NCBI RefSeq assembly: GCF_964340395.1
Contig: NC_135562.1
Span: forward strand, 8,365,134 to 8,390,133
Reading direction: 5' to 3'
Source of the DNA: Glandiceps talaboti
Lineage: Eukaryota; Hemichordata; Enteropneusta; Spengelidae
Length of the DNA stretch: 25,000 nt
In this document: piece by piece, positions 1 to 10,233 of the stretch
How the letters are laid out: every line of letters begins with the position of its first letter
Position numbering within the stretch: the first letter of the stretch is position 1
Program-made: the position numbers and the translations under genes
The notes under the pieces: model-generated
What the model was told of the DNA's origin: nothing
The model's input: only the letters and a program-made list of their open reading frames with translations
Database searches by the model: none

Positions 1-117
1 TATGCATAGGGGCTACCTAGTTTGGAATCTATACTTAGTATGAATCTGTTTGTTGGTGTCCCCCTCCCCCCTGACTCTCTCAGGCTTCTCTGGAAGTGAC
101 TGTGTCTTTCTGACAAA

Positions 118-119
<2 letters not shown>

Positions 120-192
<73 letters not shown>
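120..192. repeat. (CT)n microsatellite
   Basis: About 36 uninterrupted CT dinucleotides. The purity of the run suggests a young array still mutating by slippage. A 77-codon frame through it is only repeat translation (Leu-Ser). Confidence 0.98.
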
Positions 193-195
<3 letters not shown>

Positions 196-310
196 TTACA
201 ATTATGAATCTGATTTACAATCTGAAGAACAGGACAACATAGTTTCAAAACTATGCAGAATCGAAAATTTGGTGAGCAAATGATAAAACCAATGGTCACA
301 CAACGGTCTA

Positions 311-327
311 GAGTCAGAGTCAGAGAC

Positions 328-360
<33 letters not shown>

Positions 361-376
361 GACAGGGACAGAGAGA
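311..376. repeat. (GACA)n microsatellite with GAGTCA/GAGA edges
   Basis: A GAGTCA-type edge leads into about nine GACA units (329-365) and ends in a short GA run. The motif is the complement of the TGTC/TCTG arrays near 19.0, 20.3 and 25.0 kb. Confidence 0.95.
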
Positions 377-2424
377 GATGACGCAATAATAATACCTTTT
401 TGAGCATATCAGAAACTGACATTCTACCACGTCATTACCTCTCCAGTAGCAATGGCATTTTAGACAACAGTAATTGACAAAACCATAAGCGTCAAAATTT
501 GAGATAAAAAGTGGCATATCTAAACATATTAAATAAAAATTAATCTCCGACAATTTTTCATTGCCAAGTATTGACGATTAATGTCAGAATCACGATATCA
601 CAGTAATCCCAAAACCAAGGAAATGAAACTTTTTAAAAGGGATCATTCAGTTACGCAACTTTTCGGTAAAAAAAATATCCCAGTATATTTCATACTAAAA
701 CACACGGTGGTGTTTATAGGAACGTGTGTCGGCAAAAATGGTAATATTCAAATGACTCACGTGACACTTTGCGAACATTCACCATGGCAACAATCTAAGA
801 CGCCATTCATAATAGAAGTTTGATAGGTTTCATTGAGATGATAACGTGTTAAAAGTTTGTTTGTTGATTGAATTGATATCTCTTTGCTACACATGTTTAG
901 GTGTGTGTGACATTTCCCACGCGATGGCCATGAAAGTTTTGATAAGCCCCGGTCACACTTACAGTGTGAACAAAAGTAAATACTACGGGGATGTTTGTAA
1001 GTTAGGAAGATAAACCTTGAAAAGTGCGGTTTTGCTGTCAACCTCTCACCGGCATCTCCGATTATCTGTGCTCAATGTTTGAGAAACATTTCCCCCGCAT
1101 TTGGCACCACCGGCCGGCTGAGACCACCTCGGACTCCATTAACATGCATCCGGAAAATTTATACAGAAATACAAATCAAATACCCATGAGCATAAAGAGG
1201 ATGGAGGGAAGCAAAATAAAAAACAAGTGCTATATAATGATTAGTTTTGTAAAAGATATAACTGGGTATAGTTTTGAATGGTCACTTGTGTTTGTTAACT
1301 CCGTGAGTCATAGACTCGAGTGACACAACTCAAATATGTTTAAGAAACTTGATAAACTAAGTTTCCTGTTCGGCAAAGGAAAGACACTTTATAAAATTTC
1401 TTAAACAAATTTGTAATTTCACGCTTATCACCGACCACTTCCACTATAAGTCACATTGCTTGCACATGCACTTGAAAAAACGTCGAAAATGAGAAATAAA
1501 CAAAGTCAAATTTTTAAATAGAATATTTAACTATGCAAACGATATTACCATACATGTTTGTATTTCTTTTGGAAAGATATTTGTCCCCAACACTGAGTAT
1601 TTACAAGATCAAATTGATATCATCGACAATTTCGGAAAGAGAAAGTAATAGTTTTTCCTACAACGTCGAGGTAAAAAATAGATAAAAGACTTGTACGTGT
1701 ATATGATCATCAATCGGTCAAGTTTGTGTACCTCGAATTTGTAAAGCGAGTTTGCAACATTCCTATTCTAGAATAGCGGAAAAAAGTTTATCGTCTGCCA
1801 GAGATTCTCATCAACTTCACCTCCATTATACATTGTACGTTCTATTTTTTTAAAATTAATACTATATAAATGATTTCCTCACATTCGTTTAAGAAATTTC
1901 AAATAGGTAAGTAGGTTATCTCAGGCTTTCGCGCGAACACCAATACTTGGCGGAAAATCTAGTACTGTGTTCCAAAATGATGTACGATTTTTTTTTCTTA
2001 CTTGTCTGTGGATTTAGGCATTTACATTGTATAAGTACATGCGGACGAAAATGACAATGGTTGATATACGACTGAGTCGTCACTGCATACCCTCCAAACG
2101 GTACGCAAACAGTGCAACTAGAACGACCTTGAATATTAGGGATGACCTTGAAACTAAATCACAATTTGACAACAACGTGACCACTGTTCCGTAACCACCA
2201 ATACGGATGGAGTAATACATGTAACGAAAGTTCTTTTAAATAGAGATGTGTAACTAAACATTATAACATGATATAAAGCAAAAGTAAAACTATCGTACAT
2301 GCACACAATAGGCTACAGAATCTAGACAGAATACAGAACAGCTGAAAATAGTACTATGATAGCTATTTTGGGACATTTGACATGGATACCATACCAGTAT
2401 ATAGTATTGTTCTAATTTCTACAT
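377..2424. other. AT-rich unassigned DNA
   Basis: Apart from short frames of about 60-100 codons, which are expected by chance at this base composition, I see no gene. An X-box-like site sits at 778-791. The 9-mer TGACCTTGA (nuclear-receptor half-site shape) lies at 2143. Neither is enough to call a promoter. Confidence 0.5.
778..791. promoter_or_regulatory. RFX X-box-like site (one mismatch)
   Basis: Sequence TTCACC-AT-GGCAAC fits the RFX consensus GTNRCC-N2-RGYAAC except for the first base. No recognisable gene lies next to it, so function is unsupported. Confidence 0.2.
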
Positions 2425-2646
2425 TATGTATGTATGTATGTATGTATGTATGTATGTATGTATGTATGTATGTATGTATGTATGTATGTATGTATGTATG
2501 AGTATGTATGCATGCGTACGTGCGTGCGTGCGTGCGCGCGTGTGTGTGTGTGTATGTATGTATGTATGTATGTATGTATGTATGTATGTATGTATGTATG
2601 TATAAATGTATGTATGTATGTGTGTATGTATGTATGTATGTATGTA
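2425..2646. repeat. compound (TATG)n / (GCGT)n / (GT)n array
   Basis: A TATG block (2425-2500) is followed by an alternating purine-pyrimidine stretch of GCGT, GCGC and GT (about 2511-2552), then a second TATG block with few interruptions. The central part is CpG-containing and is a plausible Z-DNA-forming sequence. Open frames on both strands (Tyr-Val-Cys-Met or Ile-His-Thr-Tyr) are repeat translations. Confidence 0.97.
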
Positions 2647-2715
2647 GTTTGGTTCTTTCGTTACTTTCTTGTCCCACTTTCTCTGATTATATGCTATAAC
2701 ACGTCTTTTATCAAA

Positions 2716-2935
2716 TTAACGCAGAGCAAGTTTAAACAAACCACTACAAGTTTGTTCTGAATCTGTGTCGTACTCTAACTTGGGGCAAGCGCCTCTAATT
2801 CGGTCATTCGTGTCCTGAGGCGGTAAACCAACTAGGCAAGGCCGAATCTCACGTCGTCGCCACACTGACAGTGCAATGCAATCTATTAAACTTTGACCAG
2901 GGGGTGACCAGGGGCCTGAGTTCACCCTACTAATA
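2716..2935. other. GC-richer patch, possible decayed repeat or exon
   Basis: This patch is clearly richer in G+C than its surroundings and contains several CpGs, plus a short internal repeat of TGACCAGGGG near 2896-2914. A 69-codon minus-strand frame runs through it, with no recognised domain. It could be an old repeat copy or exon remnant; I cannot decide from sequence alone. Confidence 0.25.
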
Positions 2936-3820
2936 ATTTATATATATCATACTAAGTACTAAACCTGAAATTCTTCGACTTTTGAGACCGGTTCAAATGT
3001 CGTCCCGTCTTACGCAGCTAATATGGAATGTCAGTTTCCCGCCAAAACGTTAATAGCCTATTTTATCATCGAAGCGATAACGGAGCAATGAATGAGTTTA
3101 GTTGATAATTTACTGTTTTATAGTATGGACATTACAGAGTTATTCACCTCATTTCAACCACTTGACACCCTTAAAAATGACACTGGATTTTATGTCGATC
3201 TTTGGAGACTGAAAATCAGCCAGGCGTTTAATAGTTTCATTAAAAAAACGTAACCCAGCCCTCTGAAAACTGTTTCAATTCCTGTTACTGTACCATAACC
3301 TACAACGACCTTTGGAAATAAAGCAAATCTCTAGTTTAACTTTCGGGTAATACGGAGATCATCTTTATCATGTACTTCACTGAATGGACATTCAACTTCA
3401 CCAATACTTGGCTGAATCTAGCTATAAATGGATGATGTATTATATGTCACTTAATAGCACTCGGCCATGACGTGCGAATGTCGCAGTGCCAAGTTTCCCA
3501 CTCGTTGTAAAATCGTTTTGACTTCCTTCTATCACGGTTTTAGAAACTTGTTTTTACTTTTACAGCAATATATGTGTTTCTTCTCTACATATCAAGTTCT
3601 TTAAGTCATCACATCCTCATTTTCTTACTATTCTAGCCCCCAGGCAATAGTAACCATGGTAACGATGAGGGCATTGCCCGATTTTGACGCCACTAGATGC
3701 TAGGTTGTGTATGGTGGGTGTAACCATGCCGACACGTTGTGTTGCACTGTATAATGTAAGTTTGCTTTCTATGGAATTTGTGACAAGTATTGTAAATCTA
3801 TGAAGAGGTGTGCCAGTAAG
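2936..3820. other. unassigned AT-rich DNA
   Basis: No gene recognised. The only notable motif is the perfect X-box listed separately at 3651. A 14-mer, CACCAATACTTGGC, at 3399-3412 also occurs at 1938-1951. Confidence 0.5.
3651..3664. promoter_or_regulatory. perfect RFX X-box-type site
   Basis: GTAACC-AT-GGTAAC matches the RFX X-box pattern GTNRCC-N2-RGYAAC at every constrained position. In animals such sites are classic promoter elements of ciliary genes. No first exon is recognised downstream; the next 900 bp is a purine tract and a pentanucleotide array. The motif match is direct and the function is inferred. Confidence 0.35.
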
Positions 3821-3823
3821 GAG

Positions 3824-3880
3824 AATGGGGAGGGGGGTTGAAAGAGGGAGGGGAAGGAGGAGGGGAAGGACGACGCCGGA
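3824..3880 (+). repeat. homopurine G-run tract (G-quadruplex/triplex-prone)
   Basis: Nearly all purine on the + strand between about 3819 and 3870, with G runs of 4, 6, 3, 4 and 4 separated by short A/T spacers. This meets the usual pattern for a G-quadruplex. It lies about 110 bp upstream of the CTGTA array. Confidence 0.6.
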
Positions 3881-3985
3881 AAAGAATGAAGATTGAAGAG
3901 AAAATTAAAAATAACAGAAAACAGTCCAACAATTGATGGTGTGCATCAATATGCCACAACCGCATCGTTAAAATATATCACTACG

Positions 3986-4531
3986 TTGTACTGTACTGTA
4001 CTATACTGTACTATACTGTACTGTACTGTACTGTATTGTATTGTACTGTACTGTACTGTACTGTATTGTACTGTACTGTACTGTACTGTACTGTACTATA
4101 CTATACTGTACTGTACTGTACTGTACTGTACTGTACTGTTCTGTACTGGTACTGTGCACTGTGGTGTACTGTACTATACTATACTATACTGTACAGTACA
4201 ATACTATACTGTTCTGTGCTGTTCTGGTACTCGTGTGTACTGCACTGTACTGTACTGTACTGTACTGTACTGTACTGTACTGTACTGTACTGTACTGTAC
4301 TGTACTGTAATGCAGTGCACCGTACTGGTACTGTACTGTACTGTACTGTACTGTACTATACTATAATGTACTGTACTGTACTCTACTGTACTGTACTTTA
4401 CTATACTGTTCTGTGCTGAGCTGTACTGTACTATACTATACTGTACTGTACTGTACTGTACTGTGCTATACTGTACTGTACTGTACTGTACTATATTGTA
4501 CTGTATTGCACATGTACTGTACTGTACTGTA
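3986..4531. repeat. (CTGTA)n pentanucleotide array with variant units
   Basis: About 545 bp of CTGTA units with frequent CTATA, TTGTA, CTGTT and CTGG-type variants. Local variant groups recur: ACTATACTGTTCTGTGCTG occurs at 4203 and again at 4400, 197 bp apart. A short patch near 4190-4200 reads in the opposite orientation (CTGTACAGTACA). Since five is not a multiple of three, each frame reads a Tyr-Cys-Thr-Val-Leu cycle, which explains the long artefactual frames here. Confidence 0.97.
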
Positions 4532-4597
4532 TATGACTGCGATACAGTGGGTGTGAGTAATTACACATACCCCTTACCCCTCACAGTTCTTTCCATT

Positions 4598-4610
4598 ACC
4601 CCCCCCCCCT
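4598..4610. repeat. poly(C) run
   Basis: About 11 consecutive C, followed by TCCTC. Confidence 0.95.
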
Positions 4611-4619
4611 CCTCACTGC

Positions 4620-5490
4620 ATCATTTCTTATATATATCGCTAAATAGAACCAAACCAGTTTACGGTGACTATTCAGTATCGTAAGTTTGTTTATCTGGGT
4701 CGAGGTGCTTGAATGAAACCCCGATAATCCAACAGACGCTAACAATTCGTAGAATTCACACACAAAGAGTTCCGGACTTCGAAGAATATAATACATAGTT
4801 GCTGCAATGTGAGGCTTGATGCAGGCGATAGCAATCTAACCTTTGACCCACAATATGAACCCCCATTAATCATAATCAAGTCAGAGGGAAGTACGCGTGA
4901 AAGCTAGCCTTATGAATAGTTTTGAAATTATTACATGCTGTTTTTATAATTCTCAAATAATAAATAATAATCTCTGACCATAAAGTTCACTGCACTATAG
5001 TTATGAATCGGATTTAATTCGTTAGCTGTAGTTAACACAGAGAAATACGTATTCATACCAATGTACTTACAAATAATCATGTAACAGTGGGCGTAAAATA
5101 ACATATCTTATTCGACTTTAGAATCACGTGACTATAGCCGCATAATAAAGGCCAATAAATATATTACAAGTTTAAACTCTTATCAAAGTAATGAATAAAA
5201 TAACATGTAGAATCTCACGACGAAAGTTTGCATTAAGCATTAAATAAACGTCCTCGTGGACTCTTCTCACCATAATTCCATCTCTAGTGCTCGAAAAATT
5301 TCATTAATTATTCAAAATTATATTGACTTTTTGTTGATGTATGGATTTCGTCGCCAACAGACTAGTAAGTACAGAGCACATATTGTACAACTTGTCCACA
5401 GTAGGTATATATACTTGTGTATCTAAACTTTTTGATAGGTAACTTCTGAGCGTATGTCCTTAACCCAGTGATGCTGATTCTGTGATTAGT
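4620..5490. other. unassigned AT-rich DNA
   Basis: No gene, long repeat or long inverted repeat seen. Short frames only. Confidence 0.5.
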
Positions 5491-5506
5491 GTGCATATAC
5501 GTATGC

Positions 5507-5550
5507 GGGAGGGGAGGGGGGCATGTGTGTTTTTGTGCCTGGGGGGGGGG
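5507..5550 (+). repeat. G-run cluster (G-quadruplex candidate)
   Basis: G runs of 3, 4, 6 and 10 occur within 44 bp, the last being an uninterrupted G10. The loop between the third and fourth runs is long (about 19 nt). Confidence 0.6.
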
Positions 5551-5782
5551 CACGAGTGTGTTTGCTCTTTGATTTGTGATTTCCCTACTACATTTTGGAA
5601 TGTGACGGAATATTACTATTGGCGCAAACAAATTAAAAAAGCATTATTCACAGAATATAGAAAACAGACCGTGTACAAAATATCCATCCATCAAAACTAA
5701 TCACAATATGTTACAAGGTCTAACTGTTCGTCGGACAGAGTAGGTTGGCATTCGAACTCTCCTGTCAGTACAAAATGAAGCG

Positions 5783-5799
5783 TTTTTTTTTTTTTTTTT
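5783..5799. repeat. poly(T) run
   Basis: 17 consecutive T. If the candidate exon at 5881 is real, this run lies within 100 nt upstream of its acceptor. Confidence 0.95.
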
Positions 5800-5880
5800 A
5801 ATCTTCCATTGAAATGGACGTAGTTCCATGTGGGGCTATAACCTGTCTACGGGCCAGATTCGTGACTCGCCCCGAAACAG

Positions 5881-6045
5881 TCGTTCCCATCCAAACATAA
5901 GAACGACAGGTTGGTGTTTACAGACGGACGAGATCTTAGCAAAGCTGACAGAGAGGATAGCGATCGTGCGGAAGAAGTTAAATTACTGCGGTCATTCTCG
6001 TCTGCTAAAAAACCGAAGAACGACTGCTTCGAAGTACCGAATTAA
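5881..6045 (+). CDS. candidate 3'-terminal exon, hypothetical protein
   Basis: Read from the AG at 5879-5880, this gives a 54-residue frame ending in TAA at 6043-6045, open from a TGA at 5863. The peptide is hydrophilic and charged (Lys-Asn-Asp-Arg, then an Asp/Glu/Arg/Lys-rich middle containing EEVKLLRSF, then SSAKKPKND). The stretch is richer in G+C than its flanks. AATAAA follows at 6255-6260 and again at 6305-6310, as expected for a last exon. Against it: a second + strand frame (5828-6091) is also open, the acceptor lacks a strong pyrimidine tract, and no family is recognised. Confidence 0.22.
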   Translation, partial: SFPSKHKNDRLVFTDGRDLSKADREDSDRAEEVKLLRSFSSAKKPKNDCFEVPN

Positions 6046-6530
6046 TCCAGAACTAGGCTGGCTGGCGACAACGATACTTTATAGTAAATGAATGTATGTT
6101 GAACCTACAAGAAGTGCCACAACCTTCCACCTAAATGATTAGTAACCGGTACTGTCATTCACATCAACTGAAGTATGGGTCTAAAGATAATGCTTATGTT
6201 ATAAATACCACGAAATTGTAAACCAAACGCATAAACGGTAACATATTATTCACAAATAAATAACATATTTTACGTTGACTCTGGTTCACCAAGAAACCCA
6301 CTATAATAAATATTTTAGTAACTGGTTTTAATATTCATCATCAGTCGCCTATAAAACATAACAAGGAGAGTTGTGTTTTAAAAAGTTCCTTTGGGCCAAT
6401 AGATACACGTATTGTGTGTAACTAGCGGTTGCAGAAGATAGTTGAGAGTAGCCTCCTATAGTATGGCTACTGTTTTACGATGCTGGAACTATGAAAGTTG
6501 TAAAAAAAAAAATAGTCGCCAGGACAACGC
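6046..6530. other. unassigned DNA, possible 3' flank
   Basis: Holds two AATAAA hexamers on the + strand (6255, 6305) and nothing else I can name. Confidence 0.4.
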
Positions 6531-6536
6531 CCACAG

Positions 6537-6680
6537 GACTGCGTGACCGCATATAACCCACGACCACATTCTCTGACAGTCACGTGGTATCCTAAGGAAA
6601 GAGAGTATAAGTTGTTTGGTATTATGTCGTCTACACAGGGGGTGTATATGGCACTCTGGTACTACTACACAGACGACAAG
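6537..6680 (+). CDS. candidate internal exon, hypothetical
   Basis: A 144-nt stretch between CACAG (ending 6536) and the donor-like AAG|GTGAAT (GT at 6681-6682) is open in phase 0 at both ends, giving 48 residues. Its content is protein-like, with motifs such as TWYPKEREYKLFG and ALWYYYTDDK. The frame stays open to a TGA at 6726-6728. The acceptor is preceded by poly(A), not pyrimidines, which is a real weakness. No domain is recognised; a chance frame is quite possible. Confidence 0.18.
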
Positions 6681-6918
6681 GTGAATTTTTACCGACTGAC
6701 TGGACAATCTGCCCGTACCATGTCATGATATCAGCGTACTAAAGCGACCTTCAAGTCGGCAAACACAAAACCGCAGATTGAATCGCAAAGGTCGGCGTAC
6801 CACATACCTTCCTCTTCGCGGATTGTTTGACATGTTTAATGATGAAATTCACGCCATGATGTTGAAAAACTAACGAAAAGCAAACAAGTTCATGTTTTGT
6901 TTCCGTCTGTACATATAG

Positions 6919-7212
6919 CATCCCTATGTTTGCTTAGTTGTCTTTGAAAATACAAGACATGATGGAGGATTTTACCGTGCCAAACAAGAGAGCCATGACA
7001 GTTGGAATCGATTCTACGACCCCTTGTCCGATACCTCCATGATGACTGACCCCGCTTTCAACTTTAGTACTGACAAGCGCGCGTTAATGATTGGTGAACG
7101 GTTTTACAACTCCAGACATGCTATATTTAAAGTCATCAGGCTCGGTCCCAGAAAGAGAAAACAAACACGAAAGACCAAACAAATGAAGCAAAATAAACAA
7201 AGAACAGACTAA
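6919..7212 (+). CDS. candidate exon or small ORF, hypothetical
   Basis: A 97-codon frame runs from a TAG at 6916-6918 to a stop at 7210-7212. A reasonable acceptor (TTTGCTTAG) ends at 6937. The encoded peptide begins VFENTRHDGGFYRAKQ, continues with an aromatic-rich stretch (SWNRFYDP), then ERFYNSRHAIFKVIRL, and ends in a Lys/Arg/Gln-rich low-complexity tail. Frames of this length are expected by chance here, so the call rests on peptide texture and the acceptor. Confidence 0.2.
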   Translation, partial: HPYVCLVVFENTRHDGGFYRAKQESHDSWNRFYDPLSDTSMMTDPAFNFSTDKRALMIGERFYNSRHAIFKVIRLGPRKRKQTRKTKQMKQNKQRTD

Positions 7213-8079
7213 AAATTTTCCAAATATCTGGAAGTTCAAGGATAATATTTTTATTACTAACAGTGTAGACATACAATGCATGGTTCAAGGCGGGGACATA
7301 TCGAGAAATTCAAACTGTGGCACAAGTTGCCAGGTTGAGATGAATGTTGGCGCTATCTAAGGTACAAACACGAGGATGCCTTGATAAACAGACGCCGCTA
7401 GACTAAGTAATTTATAAAATATCTGACAAAATGATAACAATTTTGATAAAAATAATTGACAAACTTTGACCTTTATATGGAACTCTGTGAACTTTCAACC
7501 TTCAGTCGATAAAAAAGGCATAATTCAACCTTTGCGACAGACGTTGGCGACGCGTAAGGTCCCATGGGAAATACCAACCTGCAGTATATGTACGACTTTC
7601 CACCTTTTCTACACAAAACACTGTAGATATGCATTTTTTTATCTTAATCAAGACAATTTAGGTGGCACTTGGTCAATAAACCCATTTCACGTGTACTTTA
7701 ATTCGCGACTTTCATGAACTCTGCCGCTTTTTCCGAGTTTCGTTCATTTTTGACGATTTTTAACTGGAGGGCCATGGTGATATCGACGGTACTGGTGTTG
7801 GGTTATAAACGTATTCGATTACTTCGTCTTTGTTATTTGATCCTAGAAGTTTGCAAATACCTTAAAACGACTCTAATGTACAGTGGTGAAAAGAAACAAT
7901 TACCACTTTTTGAAATGAAAAGGGGCAAAATAAATGTGTAAATATACGAGTGCTATGGCTGGCTAGCGGCACAGAAGTGTGACTTCAGTATGTTATGAAT
8001 AGGGAGTACCACCATGAAGTGTGACGAAAGACGTACAAACATATTGAGGGTTACATGATGTCAGATTGGTAGACTAACC
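7213..8079. other. unassigned DNA with two abutting short ORFs
   Basis: Two + strand frames, 7466-7717 (83 residues) and 7714-7941 (75 residues), overlap by an ATGA. Neither shows a recognisable domain, and the overlap is meaningless in a eukaryote without other evidence. GAAGTGTGAC occurs twice (about 7974 and 8016). Confidence 0.35.
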
Positions 8080-8478
8080 ATGGACAAATTCAACCGTGTG
8101 CGTTCCTGTCATAGCAAACTGGAAATACACCCCTCTGGAAAGACATCAACACATGAAAAATCAACCGATGTGTTATTTGTAATACGAATTTCACGTTCTC
8201 GTCTTCCAAGTCCAACATCGCAACAAAATAAATTGGCACCGTGTCAGATATGTTTCCCCCATATATATATGTTGTATGCATTCCCTAGATGTACAAAAAC
8301 AGCGTCCCTGTTCCCGTTTCCCTTTTCCTCATGCACTTGGCCGCTTTACTCATTCTATATTAGCACTACAGCCACTGCAAAACTACTAGTTGTTTCTATA
8401 ATCTATTTTTCAGGAGAGTATGGAAACGTAACTACATATGATACATGTTCACGTATATATCATCCTAAGCTTGAGTGA
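8080..8478 (+). CDS. hypothetical ORF, 132 residues
   Basis: The ATG at 8080 has a strong start context (A at -3, G at +4). The 132-residue frame is longer than most chance frames here. The N-terminal half is basic and Ser/Thr-rich; residues about 85-110 are hydrophobic and aromatic. The second half includes Pro/Phe low-complexity. No homologous family recognised. It may be a chance frame. Confidence 0.15.
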   Translation: MDKFNRVRSCHSKLEIHPSGKTSTHEKSTDVLFVIRISRSRLPSPTSQQNKLAPCQICFPHIYMLYAFPRCTKTASLFPFPFSSCTWPLYSFYISTTATAKLLVVSIIYFSGEYGNVTTYDTCSRIYHPKLE

Positions 8479-9320
8479 AGTTCATCGTATCAAGTTTTCG
8501 AAGTGATATTGCACACTTTAAATATTATTCAAAGATGACAGGGATGTTTACGAAAGTTTAAATGCCGAACATCCGAGTTGAGTAATTTCACCTCGACCCT
8601 AGGCATAGCCACCGTCAGTAAGACGGCATGGCAGCGGACATTTCTATCTCTACCACGCCGTTTATATACACCCAGTCCGAGGTCGCATACCTTCACGAAA
8701 ATTCTCTTATAACTTCTACAGTCATTTAGCAGCTGTTTTCTCCTGAAACGACACTTTACATATTTCAAACATTGCTTCGTTTCCTTTCTGTGGTTTATTT
8801 CAACCACTGCGCAACTTCTCTTTCACCCATCACATTCTGTGATTCACAGATGAAAATGAACGAGGGCTCCTTTCCCCCTCCCAGTTTTCTCTCCCCTGGG
8901 AAAATTCACCCACCCGAGAGAGATCTCCTATGGAATTGATAGTATGGCTTATGACGAAATTGGTATGTGTGTAGTGAACAAAATTGCAAACAAAGCAGAA
9001 ATTTGCATTCTTTGGAAACTTCAAGTATGCTAATATTGTAAGGTTATTACAGCGAATGAAAAGTAACCAAACACTGAATCAACGCTTTTTTTCTAAAGGG
9101 TTATTGTGTTAACCATTTTAACAAGAGCACTTATAAACTTCCGCTTTCGATTCACAATGGTGAGGCACTCTTGACTTCATTGTGTGTAGGAGTCTCCATT
9201 GAAAAGTTCATCGCCAATCTCTACCAAGTTGTATGGAAGGGAGGGGTATTTACAATCAGCGATGAAAAGAACACAGGATTTTTACTGATTTACTAATTAA
9301 TTCGTCATTTCCTTATAAGC
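8479..9320. other. unassigned DNA
   Basis: A 92-codon minus-strand frame (8529-8807) and a 64-codon one (8830-9024) show no recognisable motifs. No repeats of note. Confidence 0.4.
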
Positions 9321-9462
9321 CGTTATGCGGGCCTGTAAATTCAAATGATAGACTTTTTCAGTAAAAAAATATGTTAATAAGGTGATAACCTGCCTCCGGG
9401 GTGAACGTTCTTTTTCGTTATGCGGGCCAGTAAATTCAAACGATGGACTCCCCCCCCCCCAA

Positions 9463-9494
<32 letters not shown>

Positions 9495-9525
9495 GGGTGA
9501 TAACCCGCCTCTGGGATGAACATTC
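9321..9525. repeat. two-copy tandem duplication (units of 90 and 110 bp)
   Basis: Both units start CGTTATGCGGGCC and end with a GTGATAACC / GCCTC / GGG / TGAAC..TTC series (9321-9410 and 9416-9525). The flanks also share CATTTCCTT. In the second unit the middle, which reads TTTTTCAGTAAAAAAA in the first, has become C11 followed by A28 (9450-9488). Confidence 0.9.
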
Positions 9526-9701
9526 TTGAGGAACATTGTTCATTTCCTTTGATTATGGAGTCCAGGATAACCTTCGAGAATGTTAACTTTCACCATGGAA
9601 GTATACTTCCATGCTTTCACCAACTTGTCAGCTGAATAATTTCTCTTTGGTTAAAAAAAGAAGTGCAATGCGTCCACTTCTATACCATAAGGCAAGGATA
9701 C

Positions 9702-9780
9702 ACATACATACATACATACATACATACATACATACATACATACATACATACATACATACATACATACATACATACATACA
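9702..9780. repeat. (CATA)n microsatellite
   Basis: About 19 pure CATA units that end exactly at the edge of the inverted repeat beginning at 9779. Confidence 0.98.
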
Positions 9781-9913
9781 TGTTGAGGCTTGAAAGGATA
9801 AAACACAATTGTTCATTGGTTAATTAACGATGTTACTCATTAATTACCCTGTAACATTTGTTAAATAATCAGTAAAAAGACAATTGTGTTTAATCCTTTC
9901 AAGCCACAACATG
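9779..9913. mobile_element. 135-bp foldback (MITE-like) element
   Basis: The left arm (9779-9811) and right arm (9881-9913) are reverse complements with 2 mismatches in 33 bases. They begin CATGTTG, followed by GGCTTGAAAGGAT and AAACACAATTG. Inside, a second, weaker arm pair (GTTAATTAAC..ATGTTAC against GTAACAT..GTTAAATAA) extends the stem, leaving a loop of about 14 nt. There is no coding capacity. The left end touches the CATA array, so a target-site duplication cannot be read. A MITE or a long-hairpin RNA source are the alternatives. Confidence 0.65.
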
Positions 9914-10165
9914 CAAACAAAGATATATGCCTGTATATAGGTCACCACGAATCGTGGAAAATATATTTAAAACTAAATCAAACAATTGAAATAGTTCAGT
10001 ATTTGCATAAATTAACACGACAATGCATTCCGAATTGTGTTATGTATATTAAAGTTAATTGTCTTTTGAGTAGATAATGAATGAATGAAATATTTTATGA
10101 ATGAGTGAGTTGTATGATTTGTATTTTATTACCACAGTAAAGGAAATGGAATCCGAACATAAATA
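9914..10165. other. unassigned AT-rich DNA
   Basis: A 63-codon + strand frame (9886-10077) overlaps the foldback arm and is not credible. AATAAA on the minus strand at 10125-10130 could serve the ORF at 10366-10629. Confidence 0.4.
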
Positions 10166-10169
10166 CATT

Positions 10170-10233
10170 AATGAATGAATGAATGAATGAATGAATGAAT
10201 GAATTAATTAATTAATTAATTAATTAATTAATA
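10170..10233. repeat. compound (GAAT)n-(TTAA)n microsatellite
   Basis: About 8-9 GAAT units pass directly into about 7 TTAA/AATT units, a one-base unit change (G to T) at about 10203. Confidence 0.97.

Noticed and set aside
3893-4419. Frames of 157 and 127 codons rich in Tyr-Cys-Thr-Val-Leu
   Set aside because: Translation of the CTGTA pentanucleotide array.
7466-7941. Two ORFs overlapping by ATGA, resembling a bacterial operon
   Set aside because: Everything else in the window is eukaryotic, the frames are of chance length, and no ribosome-binding logic applies.
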